Shown one piece after another: positions 18,388 to 26,597 of a DNA stretch of 64,000 bases. The DNA is from Bifidobacterium lemurum. Lineage in GTDB: Bacteria; Actinomycetota; Actinomycetes; Actinomycetales; Bifidobacteriaceae. Location of the stretch: positions 1,116,001 to 1,180,000 of the forward strand of contig NZ_CP062948.1 of NCBI RefSeq assembly GCF_014898175.1, in the 5' to 3' direction. Both the position numbers and the translations under genes were made by a program. The notes below the pieces were generated by a model that searched no databases, was not told where the DNA came from, and saw only the letters and a program-made list of their open reading frames with translations. Positions within the stretch are counted from its first letter, which is position 1. Each line of letters starts with the position of its first letter.

Positions 18388-18486
18388 ATCCAGTGAATTG
18401 GACGGGATTGTGGGAATTGCGAATCCGTCCAGTTTGTTGGACGGAATCGCTAAAAATGTGAATTCGTCCAGTTCATTGGACGAATT
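18388..18486. repeat. Triple GTCCA palindrome cluster
   Basis: Three related dyads follow each other: TCCAGTGAATTGGAC (about 18389), CCGTCCAGTTTGTTGGACGG (18425-18444) and one with arms AATTCGTCCA/TGGACGAATT (18461-18486). All share TCCAGT-N3/4-TTGGAC. They lie between two minus-strand genes in a 457-bp gap that also carries the repeat at 18569. The function is unknown. Confidence 0.55.
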
Positions 18487-18568
18487 TGCAATTTCTGCGG
18501 GTTCTTACAGTTATTTGGGCGTGATAAGGCGGTGGGGGTGGAATGCGCCGGACAGTCTGGTGATGATG

Positions 18569-18696
18569 AGTTGGCACTTGGCCCCTCGAGTTGGCACCCA
18601 GCCTCGTCGGGAATGCCCAGTGCTTGGCGTCATTCCACCAATCCACGCAACGGACTTACGAAGCCGGGTGCCAACTCGAAGGGCCAAGTGCCAACT
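18569..18696. repeat. 31-bp inverted repeat with internal TTGGCAC direct repeats
   Basis: The left arm 18569-18599 (AGTTGGCACTTGGCCC...) pairs with the right arm 18666-18696 with one mismatch in 31. The spacer is about 66 nt. Within each arm GAGTTGGCAC is repeated about 20 bp apart. This is the same box-box-centre-box-box logic as the element at 14693 but with different sequence. It lies just after the carbonic anhydrase gene. Confidence 0.65.
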
Positions 18697-18724
18697 GGAT
18701 GATTCGAGTGTTTGCCGGATCGGA

Positions 18725-19417
18725 TTAGAAGCTCAGCACTTCGACCTTGCCGGTGGTGAGCAGATAACGTGCGCCGGCGATCATCAGCTGCCCCTCGCCC
18801 AGCGCGCGCTGGATCACTTCGGAACGTTCGACCAGCAGTTCGATGGTGCGGGCCACATGGGCGCGTTCGAAATCCTCCGCCGTTTCCAGGTCGGCCTGCT
18901 GCGCCTCGAACACCGATTGGCCCACCTCGCGGATGATGGGCGAATCTTGGGCGGCGAGCATGGCCGCCAAGTGTGCGACATGGACCTCCGGGTCGGCGTG
19001 CGCGGCGGCATCGGTGGCGTGGAAGCAGTCGCAATCGTCGAATTCGTTAGCCAATGCGTCGATTCCGTCTACGGCGGCTTTCACCGCGCCGCAACCTTCA
19101 TGGCCGAGCACCACCAGCACGCTCACATGCAGTTGCTCGATGGCATACTCAAGCGAGGCGATCACCGCATCGTCCAACACCTCGCCTGCGGTGCGCACGG
19201 TGAACAGGTCGCCGAGGCCTTGATCGAAGATGATTTCGGGAGGCACGCGCGAGTCGGCGCAGGCGATGACGGCCGCGTCGGGATGCTGTCCGTGGGTGAG
19301 GCTGTCGCGCGTGATGCGATCCTGCCACGGATGCTCCGGATTGCCCTCCGCGAAACGGCGATTGCCCTGCAGCATGCGGCTCCAGGTCGCGCTGGCAGTC
19401 GATTCCTTGTCTTCCAT
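18725..19417 (-). CDS. Beta-class carbonic anhydrase
   Basis: This 230-residue protein interconverts CO2 and bicarbonate. Zinc ligands and the catalytic Asp-Arg dyad are visible: CADSRVPPE (first Cys and Asp-Arg), then LGHEGCGAVKAAVDG (His and second Cys). The N-terminus (MLQGNRRFAEGNPEHPWQDR) is typical of the CynT-like plant-type family. The ATG at 19417 follows AGGAGGACGCC; a 37-residue extension upstream falls in repeat DNA. Bicarbonate supply would suit the PEP carboxylase encoded 10 kb away, although the genes are not co-transcribed. Confidence 0.94.
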   Translation of the reverse strand: MEDKESTASATWSRMLQGNRRFAEGNPEHPWQDRITRDSLTHGQHPDAAVIACADSRVPPEIIFDQGLGDLFTVRTAGEVLDDAVIASLEYAIEQLHVSVLVVLGHEGCGAVKAAVDGIDALANEFDDCDCFHATDAAAHADPEVHVAHLAAMLAAQDSPIIREVGQSVFEAQQADLETAEDFERAHVARTIELLVERSEVIQRALGEGQLMIAGARYLLTTGKVEVLSF

Positions 19418-19465
19418 GGCGTCCTCCTGTGGTGCGTCCGCGCACGGGCGGGTTCGAGAGCGATA

Positions 19466-19579
19466 CCCGTGCGACTTTTCCGAACGTGGGTAATGTTCGG
19501 TTAGTGCTCGACTTTCTTGAGTTTTCAACGTTTTTGGCGCTGTGAAGCGAACATGGTCATGTTCGAAAAGGTCGCACGT
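19466..19579. repeat. GTGCGAC-CGAACAT triple-dyad element, copy 1
   Basis: The left arm runs from CCGTGCGACTTTTCCGAAC (19467) to AATGTTCG. The right arm is CGAACATGGTCATGTTCG followed by AAAAGGTCGCACG (19548-19578). Each end is itself a dyad (CGAAC..GTTCG), and TTTTCAACGTTT occupies the centre. Copies 2 and 3 are at 25390 and 26221. Confidence 0.7.
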
Positions 19580-19589
19580 CGACGTCGCG

Positions 19590-20126
19590 TCAGCAGCCGC
19601 GTGCGAACCGCTTCATATATTCATAGCACTGCGCGGTCTGAATCGCGTCGGAAAGACCACGGTGCTCCTCCACGTCGGCGATGTCGAAGCGCCGGATCAG
19701 CGCCTCCAGCTTATGCGTGCGCTCCTGCGGGAACAGTTTACGGCTCAGGCGCATGGTGTCCATATAGTCGTTGGGCAGAGGATGGCCGACCACCAGTTGC
19801 GCGTTATGGTTCAGAAAGCCAAGGTCGAAGCTGATGTTGTGGCCGAGCAGCACGTTGGAGCCGAGGCGGTCGAGGAACTCGGGCAGTACGGTTTCTATGG
19901 ACGGCTGGCCGTCGAGCATATCGTTGGTGATGCCGGTCAGCTGCGTGATGCGCCGAGAGACAGGACGGTCGGGGTTGATGAGCTGGGAGAATTCCTCGAC
20001 CACCCGTCCTTCGACGATGCGCGCCGCGCCGATATCGATGATCGCGTCGCGTGCCGCGGAAAACCCGGTCGTCTCCAGATCCAGCACCACGTACTCGTCC
20101 AGCCAAGTGTCCAAATAATTGCCCAT
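19590..20126 (-). CDS. DnaQ-like DEDDh 3'-5' exonuclease
   Basis: This 178-residue protein has the three exonuclease motifs: Exo I VVLDLETTGF, Exo II GHNISFDLGFL and Exo III EEHRGLSDAIQT with the histidine of the DEDDh class. It resembles the epsilon-subunit/PolC exonuclease domain and stand-alone homologues used in proofreading or repair. It has no polymerase or helicase fusion. The ATG sits about 12 nt after GGAGAG. It ends 11 bp from repeat copy 1, and both lie next to the restriction-modification island. It is probably a housekeeping or accessory repair nuclease rather than part of the island. Confidence 0.9.
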   Translation of the reverse strand: MGNYLDTWLDEYVVLDLETTGFSAARDAIIDIGAARIVEGRVVEEFSQLINPDRPVSRRITQLTGITNDMLDGQPSIETVLPEFLDRLGSNVLLGHNISFDLGFLNHNAQLVVGHPLPNDYMDTMRLSRKLFPQERTHKLEALIRRFDIADVEEHRGLSDAIQTAQCYEYMKRFARGC

Positions 20127-20368
20127 GTTATTTCGTTTCTCTCCGTTCCGTCGTTGCGTGCGTTGCGCCTGTCACGTCAGACTTGGCTGTGGCCGCTTCG
20201 TCGAATCAGCATAGCCACTGTATCAGTTGTGGGGTAAGTGGGGTGGGCGAGTGCTGTGCCCACTGAGTGTCCGAAGGAGTTTTGGAGTACGCAGGACAGG
20301 CGACGAGTTGGGCTTGGGTTTGCAGTGTCTGGAAGTGGATTGAGACGTTCGTAAGGTAATCTTTGTTT

Positions 20369-21832
20369 ATGGCTAGGGACAATCGGCACCAATTTACTAA
20401 GTCAGAGCTGGAACAGATTCTGAACGCTTGCATAGACAAGCGTCTACAAGATGTGGACGTTCAGCATGTTCTTGAAAGAAACGGAAGAAACAAAGGCAAT
20501 CCGGGTGCGGTGATAGAACAATCGGTTCTGGGATATCCTGCGGATAATGCTCGACGGCCGGATCTCGAAGTGGACGGTGTGGAAACTGAATTGAAGACGA
20601 CAGGCATTGTCGAATCCAAAAAAGACGGAATTCCCTTTGAGGCTAAGGAGCCGGTATCCGTCACCGCAGTGAGTCCCGAGAAAATAATCTCTGAAGATTT
20701 TGAAACTTCCAGTTTCTGGGAAAAGACAGCTCACATGCTTTTCGTCTACTATGAATACGCACATAGGGCGAGCACGCCGGCGGAGTATGCCGATTTTCCT
20801 ATTAAAAACTACCAATTTGTGGATTTCTCAGGGGAAGACCGTGCTCGTTTGGAAAAGGATTGGACGATAGTCCGTGATTTCATTCGTGACATTCATCAAC
20901 GCTATCCAGATGACCCTCAGAGCCAGTATCCTCGTATTAGTTCGGATTTGAACAGACAACGATTGACGGTTATTGATACTGCTCCTAAGTGGCCCAATCG
21001 GCCACGATTTAGGTTAAAGCGTAAATTTGTTTCAACGCTGGTTAATCAGCGGTTTGGCATGCAATACGACATACTCCCTCGTGAATATACAGGATTTGAG
21101 GATCTTGATTTTGAGTGCCATCAGCTGACTCAGCAATATGCGGGCAAAACTGTTTTCGAGCTATTTGATGAGTTTGGTATTCCTCGGAAGGCTGAAGCCT
21201 CCAAGCGAGATGCTGAGAGAATAGTTGTTGCGATGTTTGGTGGCAAGGCGAAGAAGATGAGCCGAGTGGAAACGTTTGCCAAGTTTTCCGTTGTCGGAAA
21301 AACTATCGTGTTGACAGCGAATGGTGGAAGAACGGAGGACACCAAGTTTGATGCGATTGATTTTGATGAGCTGCAAAACCCGAATATGACATTTGAAGAG
21401 TCGTCATTTAGGGCAAACTTCTATGAATCGCAGATACTGTGCAGCGTCTTCGAGGAGCCGAGTTCTGGCGCGGCGTTTGGTGAAAACGTTTTTAAAGGAT
21501 TTAAACGGTTCTGTTTTGACGAAGAGTTCGTTGACATAGAAGTACGTGGCACATGGAACGAGGCTCGTCGGCTTATTTTCGACCATGCACTTCGGATAGT
21601 TCCAGATGTGCGAAAAGACGGGAAAGTCATTCGTAATCGCAATGGCGAAGTGCGTTCTGCTCCGAATTGGCCGAAATCAAGTGAGCGGACGGTTTTCTTT
21701 CGCGGAAGTGGCGATAACTCCGACCCTCGTTACAAAACGGTATGCGTTAACGGGTTACGTATGTATCGGCAAAATGTATGGGTGAAAGGGAGTTACATGG
21801 CGGAAAAGATGAGTCAGCTTCCGTTCCTATAG
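20369..21832 (+). CDS. Sau3AI/MutH-like type II restriction endonuclease (R1)
   Basis: This 487-residue protein has a MutH/Sau3AI-type catalytic segment near its start: GNPGAVIEQ, then Asp65, Glu74 and Lys76 forming D-x8-ExK in PDLEVDGVETELKTTG. The later half is consistent with the second MutH-like domain used by Sau3AI for regulation and DNA binding. The ATG at 20369 has AAGG upstream. The stop abuts the stop of the convergent methyltransferase gene with no gap. Codon use and base composition are AT-richer than neighbours, suggesting acquisition. Sau3AI cuts GATC; the target here is inferred from family only. It is a paralogue of the nuclease at 23195. Confidence 0.88.
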   Translation: MARDNRHQFTKSELEQILNACIDKRLQDVDVQHVLERNGRNKGNPGAVIEQSVLGYPADNARRPDLEVDGVETELKTTGIVESKKDGIPFEAKEPVSVTAVSPEKIISEDFETSSFWEKTAHMLFVYYEYAHRASTPAEYADFPIKNYQFVDFSGEDRARLEKDWTIVRDFIRDIHQRYPDDPQSQYPRISSDLNRQRLTVIDTAPKWPNRPRFRLKRKFVSTLVNQRFGMQYDILPREYTGFEDLDFECHQLTQQYAGKTVFELFDEFGIPRKAEASKRDAERIVVAMFGGKAKKMSRVETFAKFSVVGKTIVLTANGGRTEDTKFDAIDFDELQNPNMTFEESSFRANFYESQILCSVFEEPSSGAAFGENVFKGFKRFCFDEEFVDIEVRGTWNEARRLIFDHALRIVPDVRKDGKVIRNRNGEVRSAPNWPKSSERTVFFRGSGDNSDPRYKTVCVNGLRMYRQNVWVKGSYMAEKMSQLPFL

Positions 21833-23101
21833 TCAGTCCGTTAGATCGGAAGCGATGACTTTGCCGATGCGATGGGGGATGTCGGTAACCAGCGCATTGC
21901 CCATGCAGAAGGCCCGGTGGCCATCGGTCATGCCGTCTGCGGTCCAGCCTTTGGGGAACATCTGCAGTTGGTCGAGCTCATCGGGGACGAGACGACGCAT
22001 GCGGCCATCTTGTTCAATGACATGTTTGGTCCGGCTGGCTCCGGCTCCGCCCTCGCCGGTCAGGATAGTGCGGCTTGGGAGTCCAGGATTGTCGGGGAAT
22101 GCGACTGGGCCTTCCGAATAGGTGTATTGGAATCCGCTGGATGCGGTGCGTAGTTCTTTCTTGCCGCCTTTAAGATAACGCCACGACTCCATCTTGGTGT
22201 CGTCAATCCAATACTGCGGCGGTACTTCAGAAGAGGGAACAAGCACCTCTCCTAAGGTTCGTTGGGGGCCGCTATACACTGAATCCACCCGGGCTGTGAG
22301 GATTTCGCCGTTGATCATTACGCCAGCGTTGGCGAAGATGCTGACTTTATCGCCTTTGCCAAACGTCTGAGTGATTTCATAAGGATCAGCGCCAATTTCA
22401 AAGTATCGGTGCGTGCGATTCCGTTCAGAGATTTGAATGGGGAATGCTCTCGCCAATACCCCGTTCTCGAACAAGCGGGAGTCGAGCTCTCCCCAATCGC
22501 TGTTGTGTTCGGCGTAGATGTATACGCGGCGGCGGCGTTGGGGCATGCCGTAATCGGCTGCATTCACCACATGCCACTCCACGTTGTATCCCAGTCGATT
22601 CAGACAGCATAGGATGATGGCGAAATCACGGCCGCGCTGGCTTGCCGGAGATTTCAACAGTCGGTCGACGTTTTCCAGCAACACATATTTGGGTTGGCGC
22701 ATCTCCAATAAACGGTTGATGCTCCACCAGAGCACGCCTTTATGTCCTTCAATGCCAGCGGATAGAGCCAGAGGCTTCGCCACGCTGTAATCTTGGCAGG
22801 GGAAGCCTCCGACCAGCATGTCGAAGTCTGGAATGGTCATTTCGCCGGCGTCGACTTTGTCTAGAGCCTTGGCGATATCCTCGTTGACGCAAGATCCCTC
22901 GCCGAATCGTTTCTCGTAGCAACGCCAAGCGAACTGCTTGCTTTCCTGCCCCATAGGCTCCCATTGATTGGCCCATACCGTCGTAAAAGGACCCGCAGGT
23001 TCTTTGTAGAACTCTTCTCCCGGTTTGCCATAGCCGTCTAGGCCAAGACGAAAACCTCCGACGCCGGCGAATAGCTCAGCGACCTTTATCGTCTTGGACA
23101 T
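21833..23101 (-). CDS. DNA (cytosine-5)-methyltransferase
   Basis: This 422-residue enzyme has the ordered motifs of m5C methyltransferases. Motif I is FAGVGGFRLGL. Motif IV is GGFPCQDYS with catalytic Cys102. Motif VI is ENVDRLL. Motif VIII is QRRRRVYIY. Motif X is GNALVTDIPHRIG. It transfers a methyl from SAM to a cytosine and would protect host DNA against the flanking Sau3AI-like nucleases. AAAGGA precedes the ATG. It lies 93 bp downstream of nuclease R2 on the same strand and converges with R1. A single methyltransferase appears to serve two nucleases, implying a shared recognition sequence. Confidence 0.95.
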   Translation of the reverse strand: MSKTIKVAELFAGVGGFRLGLDGYGKPGEEFYKEPAGPFTTVWANQWEPMGQESKQFAWRCYEKRFGEGSCVNEDIAKALDKVDAGEMTIPDFDMLVGGFPCQDYSVAKPLALSAGIEGHKGVLWWSINRLLEMRQPKYVLLENVDRLLKSPASQRGRDFAIILCCLNRLGYNVEWHVVNAADYGMPQRRRRVYIYAEHNSDWGELDSRLFENGVLARAFPIQISERNRTHRYFEIGADPYEITQTFGKGDKVSIFANAGVMINGEILTARVDSVYSGPQRTLGEVLVPSSEVPPQYWIDDTKMESWRYLKGGKKELRTASSGFQYTYSEGPVAFPDNPGLPSRTILTGEGGAGASRTKHVIEQDGRMRRLVPDELDQLQMFPKGWTADGMTDGHRAFCMGNALVTDIPHRIGKVIASDLTD

Positions 23102-23194
23102 GGCAATCCTTTCGATCCGAACATACGTTCTACTTCAACTGTCAAATTATATGCGTTTCTCGCCCAAAGATCAACATGCGCGAGTCGGCTGAGA

Positions 23195-25180
23195 TTACAG
23201 CAATTCTTGAATCTGCTGGAACATATAGTCCATGTTGAGCCACCAAGCTTGCTTTGTCATATAGTCATCAGCATATAGATGAAGTTTATCTAAGGGTCGG
23301 TTCGTCCATTTTGCCGGTACGGGGAGCTGCCTGGCGTTATTCATGGTCACATGTTTTGTTTTGCCGTCTTTCATTTCGGTTGTTCGGTAAGGCGCGCAAT
23401 ATTGTGATTTGCCGGCATCGGGACGAAGATGAAGAATTCTTCCGCTGGATGCTTTGACAAAATTGTTGTAAACACGTTTGCCGCGGTATTCCAATTCGAC
23501 GCCGTTACGGATTTTATTGACATCCTCTTCCCATACGGATTTGATGTCACCATCTAAATCGGCGGCGGGAACGCTCCAGAACTTTGCTCCTAAAAACCGC
23601 ATCCCCATCGGGTTTTTGTCGTCTTTATCGGCGTTTTCGTTATCAAACACGAGCAACAAGAATCGCTGCGACTCAAGGTCCTCATATAATCTCGAATCCT
23701 CCCAGTCTTCAGCTGCCAATTCCTTGAAGGAAGGGATTGCTTGTACTTTGAAATTTTCCTGAGGTTTGCCGTGGAACAATGTAATGGTTTTGACGCGCAC
23801 CTGCCCGTTGCCGAGTTCTTCCGCGTTCAGGTTGGTGTAGTCGTCGTCACTGCCAGATCCGATATCTGCTCCATTGAGGTTAAGCATGCGTCGAACCAGC
23901 ATGTACGCAAGATTTTTCGGCGCTTTATTGGATTGCCAAGTGAGGTCAAAATGTTCGGCGATCCGTTGCATGGTCTGATGTTCGTACGGGCGAAAATAGT
24001 CAAGAATGATATCTTCGACAGAGCGATTGCTCAGCATCCCCGCGTCGCGAATCAGACTTTGCGATTGCTCCTTTTTGAGTATGTACTCCTGAAGAATCGT
24101 TGTCATGAAGCCTTGCTTGAAGCAAAAGGCGCGGCTTTTTGCGTGAGCGCCATTGGCCTGCGTTGTGTAACGATAGTCGGAAGTGCCTTTAGTGCATGTT
24201 CCGAGGGTCGTGGTTAGTGACTCAGTCAGTTCATGTGCTCTGTTTTCCGCGATGAGAGTATGAATTGTATTCCAATCCTGCCGAATGCGCGCCATATGCG
24301 TATCGGAAAACTGAACAAGCCCTTCCTCAGGGAAGTCTGGTTCGTCGAGATCGTCGAGGGCGAAGAGATTGGCGTATTTGATCTGATATTTGCGACGGTC
24401 TTCCTCAAGGCCTTTCTGAGTAATATTCCTTCGCAGGTAGTGAATGACTTCGAGAAAGCGGTTTTTGTTCCAGAAAGAGCTTTCCTCAAACGAAACATTA
24501 TGTTCGTCTCGGTAGTTGATGATGTTGAGCACAAGACGTTCCCCGGCCTTGTACTCCACGTGGTCTTCGGCCTGTTTGTAATCGATGGGCGTCACTTTGA
24601 GCTCGACGCCGGCCTCCGGGAAATCGGGGGCGGAGATATTGTCGGCAGGATGCTCGAACCAAACCTGTTCGACGACGTTTCCGGGATAGCCTTTGTTGTT
24701 GGGGTTCTTTGTGTTGTCCGCATCGATTTCGCCGAGCCTCATACCCACGGCATCGAGCGCATGGTTATGCACGGCTTTCTTGGTCTTGTAGATGCTTTTC
24801 CCGAACGTTGGGAATGTGACTTTGTCTATGGCTTTCTGATCGTATGGATCCCCTTGGTATTGGGCCATTTCGCTGGTGTTGAGCCATGCCAGGGCTCGTC
24901 CGTCCTGCAATGTTTCACCATGTTTGTCCGGGTAACACAGGAATGAGTCGATGACGTATTTCTGCCCGTCGTGTCGGCATTCAGTGCGGCAGAGTTTTGA
25001 GCCGACCGCTAATTCTTTATCGAAGAACCCCGTCAGCAGTCGTTCAAGCGCGTCGTGATCGCTTTCGTCGTCACGCCGTTCTGTTCCGGGGAAGGCGCAT
25101 ATTTGTCCATTGCGCTTTGGGTTGAGACAGAGAAAGGTCCCATCCTCCCCCATGCAGATGGCTTTAACGATTCGTATCAT
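23195..25180 (-). CDS. Sau3AI/MutH-like endonuclease with N-terminal Nudix-like domain (R2)
   Basis: 661 residues. Residues about 160-661 parallel R1: GYPGNVVEQ, then Asp186, Glu193 and Lys195 (D-x6-ExK), and FEESSFW matching FETSSFW in R1. Residues 1-115 are extra and look like a Nudix fold (MIRIVKAICMGEDGTFLCLN; a degraded Nudix box at 32-53 with GTERRDDESDHDALERLL). The catalytic REUxEE residues are missing, so this part probably binds rather than hydrolyses. The ATG at 25180 follows AAGGAGTCAGGTA; a longer upstream frame runs through repeats. It is AT-rich, like the rest of the island. Confidence 0.85.
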   Translation of the reverse strand: MIRIVKAICMGEDGTFLCLNPKRNGQICAFPGTERRDDESDHDALERLLTGFFDKELAVGSKLCRTECRHDGQKYVIDSFLCYPDKHGETLQDGRALAWLNTSEMAQYQGDPYDQKAIDKVTFPTFGKSIYKTKKAVHNHALDAVGMRLGEIDADNTKNPNNKGYPGNVVEQVWFEHPADNISAPDFPEAGVELKVTPIDYKQAEDHVEYKAGERLVLNIINYRDEHNVSFEESSFWNKNRFLEVIHYLRRNITQKGLEEDRRKYQIKYANLFALDDLDEPDFPEEGLVQFSDTHMARIRQDWNTIHTLIAENRAHELTESLTTTLGTCTKGTSDYRYTTQANGAHAKSRAFCFKQGFMTTILQEYILKKEQSQSLIRDAGMLSNRSVEDIILDYFRPYEHQTMQRIAEHFDLTWQSNKAPKNLAYMLVRRMLNLNGADIGSGSDDDYTNLNAEELGNGQVRVKTITLFHGKPQENFKVQAIPSFKELAAEDWEDSRLYEDLESQRFLLLVFDNENADKDDKNPMGMRFLGAKFWSVPAADLDGDIKSVWEEDVNKIRNGVELEYRGKRVYNNFVKASSGRILHLRPDAGKSQYCAPYRTTEMKDGKTKHVTMNNARQLPVPAKWTNRPLDKLHLYADDYMTKQAWWLNMDYMFQQIQELL

Positions 25181-25389
25181 TACCTGACTCCTTACGTGTG
25201 CTAGATGCAATAGTATCGCTGAAATGCCAACGTTTAGAGAGGACCATGTAACAAAATAGAGCTGGTTTCGGGGGTGAATTGTCACATTACAGATTCGTTT
25301 TGAAAGGTGGCTTGTCGCGTTATAGAGCCCGATTGGCGATCGATTTGTCACAATGAGGCCTGCGCACGGGGTGGTGGCTGAGAGCGGGG

Positions 25390-25501
25390 CGTGCGACTTT
25401 TCCGAACATGGGTCATGTTCGATTTTCGCGGTGTTTCGTTGGAATTCCAACGTTTGTGGGATGGTTATAGTGAACATGAGATGTTCGAAAAGGTCGCACG
25501 G
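25390..25501. repeat. GTGCGAC-CGAACAT triple-dyad element, copy 2
   Basis: CGTGCGACTTTTCC, then GAACATGGGTCATGTTC (25404-25420), the central dyad CGTTGGAATTCCAACG (25437-25452), then GAACATGAGATGTTC and AAAAGGTCGCACG (to 25500). This is the cleanest copy. It separates nuclease R2 from the acetyltransferase gene. Confidence 0.75.
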
Positions 25502-25554
25502 ATGAATGGCGCAACGGTGCCCGTGCGACCCCGACCCGCAAAGGAGTCCCAACG

Positions 25555-26166
25555 ATGGCCGTCCCGCAAGAGATTTTGGACGTCATGCGCACGCCGGGCG
25601 TGTATTTCTGCGACTATCCCGGCATGGCCGAGGCGCAGCGCGAGCAGTTGCAGCTGCTGTATGATTTCAACAACTCGCGGCCGGATGATCCGGAACGCCG
25701 CCAGGCGCTGATGAAGGCGCTGTTCGCTGAGGTCGGTGACGACACCTATCTCGAACCGCCCGTCCATGCCAACTGGGGTTGCGGCACGCATTGGGGCAAT
25801 TACTGCTATGCGAACTTCAACCTTACGCTGGTCGACGACGCCGACATCACCATCGGCGACCACACGATGATCGGCCCCAACGTCACGCTGGTGACCACGG
25901 GCCATCCGGTCCGCCCCGACTTGCGCGAAAAGCTGGGACAGTATTCCGAGCCCGTCGTCATCGGCCGCAACGTGTGGATCGGCGCGGGAGTGACCGTGCT
26001 GCCCGGCGTGACCATCGGCGACAACAGCGTGATCGGCGCGCACAGCCTGGTCACCAAAGACATCCCCGCCAACGTGGTCGCGTACGGGAGCCCATGCGAG
26101 GTGGTGCGCCCGATCGGCGAGCGGGATTACGAGTTCTATTGGCGTGACCGTCGGTATGATGCGTAG
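25555..26166 (+). CDS. Maltose/galactoside-type O-acetyltransferase (LbH fold)
   Basis: This 203-residue protein transfers acetyl from acetyl-CoA to a sugar hydroxyl. A Maa/LacA/NodL-type N-terminal helical cap (about 1-55, LLYDFNNSRPDDPERRQALMKALF) precedes a left-handed beta-helix of hexapeptide turns (DADITIGDHTMIGPNV, IGRNVWIGAGVTVLPGVTIGDNSVIGAHS). The catalytic His is in TTGHPV. AAAGGAG precedes the ATG. The gene is flanked by copies 2 and 3 of the same palindromic element, which could make it a movable or excisable segment. The acceptor sugar is not predictable. Confidence 0.92.
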   Translation: MAVPQEILDVMRTPGVYFCDYPGMAEAQREQLQLLYDFNNSRPDDPERRQALMKALFAEVGDDTYLEPPVHANWGCGTHWGNYCYANFNLTLVDDADITIGDHTMIGPNVTLVTTGHPVRPDLREKLGQYSEPVVIGRNVWIGAGVTVLPGVTIGDNSVIGAHSLVTKDIPANVVAYGSPCEVVRPIGERDYEFYWRDRRYDA

Positions 26167-26220
26167 GTCGGACGCTACGGACAGGAGCGCTGTCGCACGG
26201 GCAGGCAGGGGATTGGCATC

Positions 26221-26334
26221 CGTGCGAGGATTGCGAACATGGAAGATGTTCGATTTTGAAGGTGGTTTCGTTGGGATTTCAACGTTTTGTGGGTGGTGAT
26301 GGTGAACATAAAATGTTCGGAAAGGTCGCACGGG
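26221..26334. repeat. GTGCGAC-CGAACAT triple-dyad element, copy 3
   Basis: CGTGCGAGGATTGCGAACATGG and AGATGTTCG on the left, CGTTGGGATTTCAACG in the centre, and GAACATAAAATGTTC with GGAAAGGTCGCACGG on the right. This has the same layout and similar spacing to copy 2, with compensated arm changes. Confidence 0.7.
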
Positions 26335-26439
26335 CAGGAGAAGAGGGAGTTGCTGTGCGTCGACGAAGAGGAATCTGGCGGGAGTGTTTGACGTGACATG
26401 TGTTGGCGGTGGCGCGCTGCGCGCGGCGGGAAATGGAAT

Positions 26440-26597
26440 GGCCGCGCGATGTGCGCGGCCATGCTGTGCTGCGAGGGTGATGCGCGGGAGCTTTGCTCCC
26501 TTCAAGCGCATCGCCCTCGCTACGTTTGCGGCTGGGAAGCCCACTGGGCTTCCCAGCGGGTGAATCGCGCGCAGGCGCGATTCACCTACGCAAACGT
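26440..26597 (-). other. Highly structured 3' region of ppc (stacked hairpins and three-way junction)
   Basis: Directly at the ppc stop, ACGTTTGCG (26522-26530) pairs with CGCAAACGT (26589-26597). It encloses two perfect hairpins, one on GGGAAGCCC/GGGCTTCCC (26531-26557) and one on GGTGAATCGCGC/GCGCGATTCACC (26559-26586). Next comes a 50-bp hairpin (26471-26520) containing GGGAGC/GCTCCC, then GGCCGCGC/GCGCGGCC (26440-26460). The outcome could be strong termination, mRNA protection or a repeat insertion. A related core (AGCCCACTGGGCT) follows glgP. Confidence 0.6.

Noticed and set aside
20369..26334. Integrated prophage or transposon as the source of the restriction island
   Set aside because: No integrase, transposase, attachment repeats at tRNA genes or phage genes are present; only base composition and flanking palindromic elements suggest transfer.
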